Positions 13,459 through 13,507 of a stretch of 13,507 bases of DNA are shown here, piece after piece. The DNA lies in contig WFXV01000042.1 in the NCBI GenBank assembly GCA_015490435.1, positions 1 to 13,507 on the forward strand, in the 5' to 3' direction. The DNA comes from Thermaceae bacterium (lineage in GTDB: Bacteria; Deinococcota; Deinococci; Deinococcales; Marinithermaceae). The translations under genes were made by a program, and so were the position numbers. Within the stretch, counting starts at the first letter, position 1, and each line of letters starts with the position of its first letter. The notes under the pieces were generated by a model. It was given only the letters and a program-made list of their open reading frames with translations, had not been told where the DNA came from and ran no database searches.

Positions 13459-13507
13459 ATGGCGAAAGAGGAATTCAAACGCACGAAGCCGCACGTGAAC
13501 GTAGGGA
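13459..13507 (+). CDS. tuf: Elongation factor Tu, 3' end outside window
   Basis: Only the first 16 codons are present, reading MAKEEFKRTKPHVNVG, the conserved start of bacterial EF-Tu just before the first GTP-binding loop. EF-Tu carries aminoacyl-tRNA to the ribosome as a GTP complex. AGGGAGGA (13445-13452) lies 6 nt upstream of the ATG. Position after a Thr-Tyr-Gly-Thr tRNA cluster supports the assignment and suggests cotranscription with the tRNAs. Confidence 0.95.
   Translation, partial: MAKEEFKRTKPHVNVG

Overview
The window looks like a chromosomal segment from a GC-rich member of the Deinococcus-Thermus group, most likely a Thermaceae relative (Thermus, Meiothermus, Oceanithermus or similar). 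Three things point that way: the very high GC content with GAG/CTC-rich coding, an acyl-CoA synthetase close to the Thermus thermophilus long-chain enzyme, and the EF-Tu N-terminus. The genus is an inference. I cannot run a search.

Layout. (1) 2-847 (+) is the 3' part of an exported-type beta-propeller (PQQ/BamB-like repeat) gene that enters from the left. (2) 1025-2431 (+) is gatB, preceded by two stacked promoter-like elements; the nearer suggests a leaderless mRNA. A rho-independent terminator follows at 2453-2481. (3) 2583-9109 (+) is a compact sulfur-oxidation (sox) operon of nine genes: a flavocytochrome c-type sulfide dehydrogenase flavoprotein (fccB/soxF), a periplasmic thioredoxin (soxW-like), soxY, soxZ, soxX, soxA, soxC, soxD and a secreted tandem-DUF302-like protein. 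It starts at a sigma-A-like promoter whose spacer holds a perfect 20-bp palindrome, and ends at a strong terminator (9123-9156). Almost every junction overlaps or is only a few bases wide. (4) 9155-11250 (-) is a two-gene unit: a small four-helix membrane protein and a 582-aa conserved-looking protein of unknown function with a cysteine-rich C-terminal half. (5) 11307-12923 (-) is a long-chain acyl-CoA synthetase. (6) 13065-13507 (+) is a tRNA-Thr(TGT), Tyr(GTA), Gly(CCC), Thr(GGT) cluster leading into tuf (EF-Tu), which is cut by the right edge. The same amino-acid order precedes tufB in Escherichia coli.

How the genes fit together. In the Sox pathway SoxAX couples thiosulfate to the C-terminal Cys of SoxY (held by SoxZ), SoxB hydrolyses off sulfate, and SoxCD oxidises the remaining sulfane. 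SoxW-type thioredoxins act on SoxYZ, and SoxF/FccB oxidises sulfide or reactivates the system. All but SoxB, and the cytochrome partner of FccB, are present here. Because the operon has its own promoter and terminator, these pieces must lie elsewhere or be missing. The redox subunits are reduced in form: SoxA and SoxD each have a single heme motif. The least understood parts are the DUF302-like protein ending the sox operon, the candidate sox operator, and the 582-aa cysteine-rich protein with its membrane partner.

No gene-free stretch exceeds 300 bases. No insertion sequence, CRISPR array, prophage gene or other mobile element was seen.
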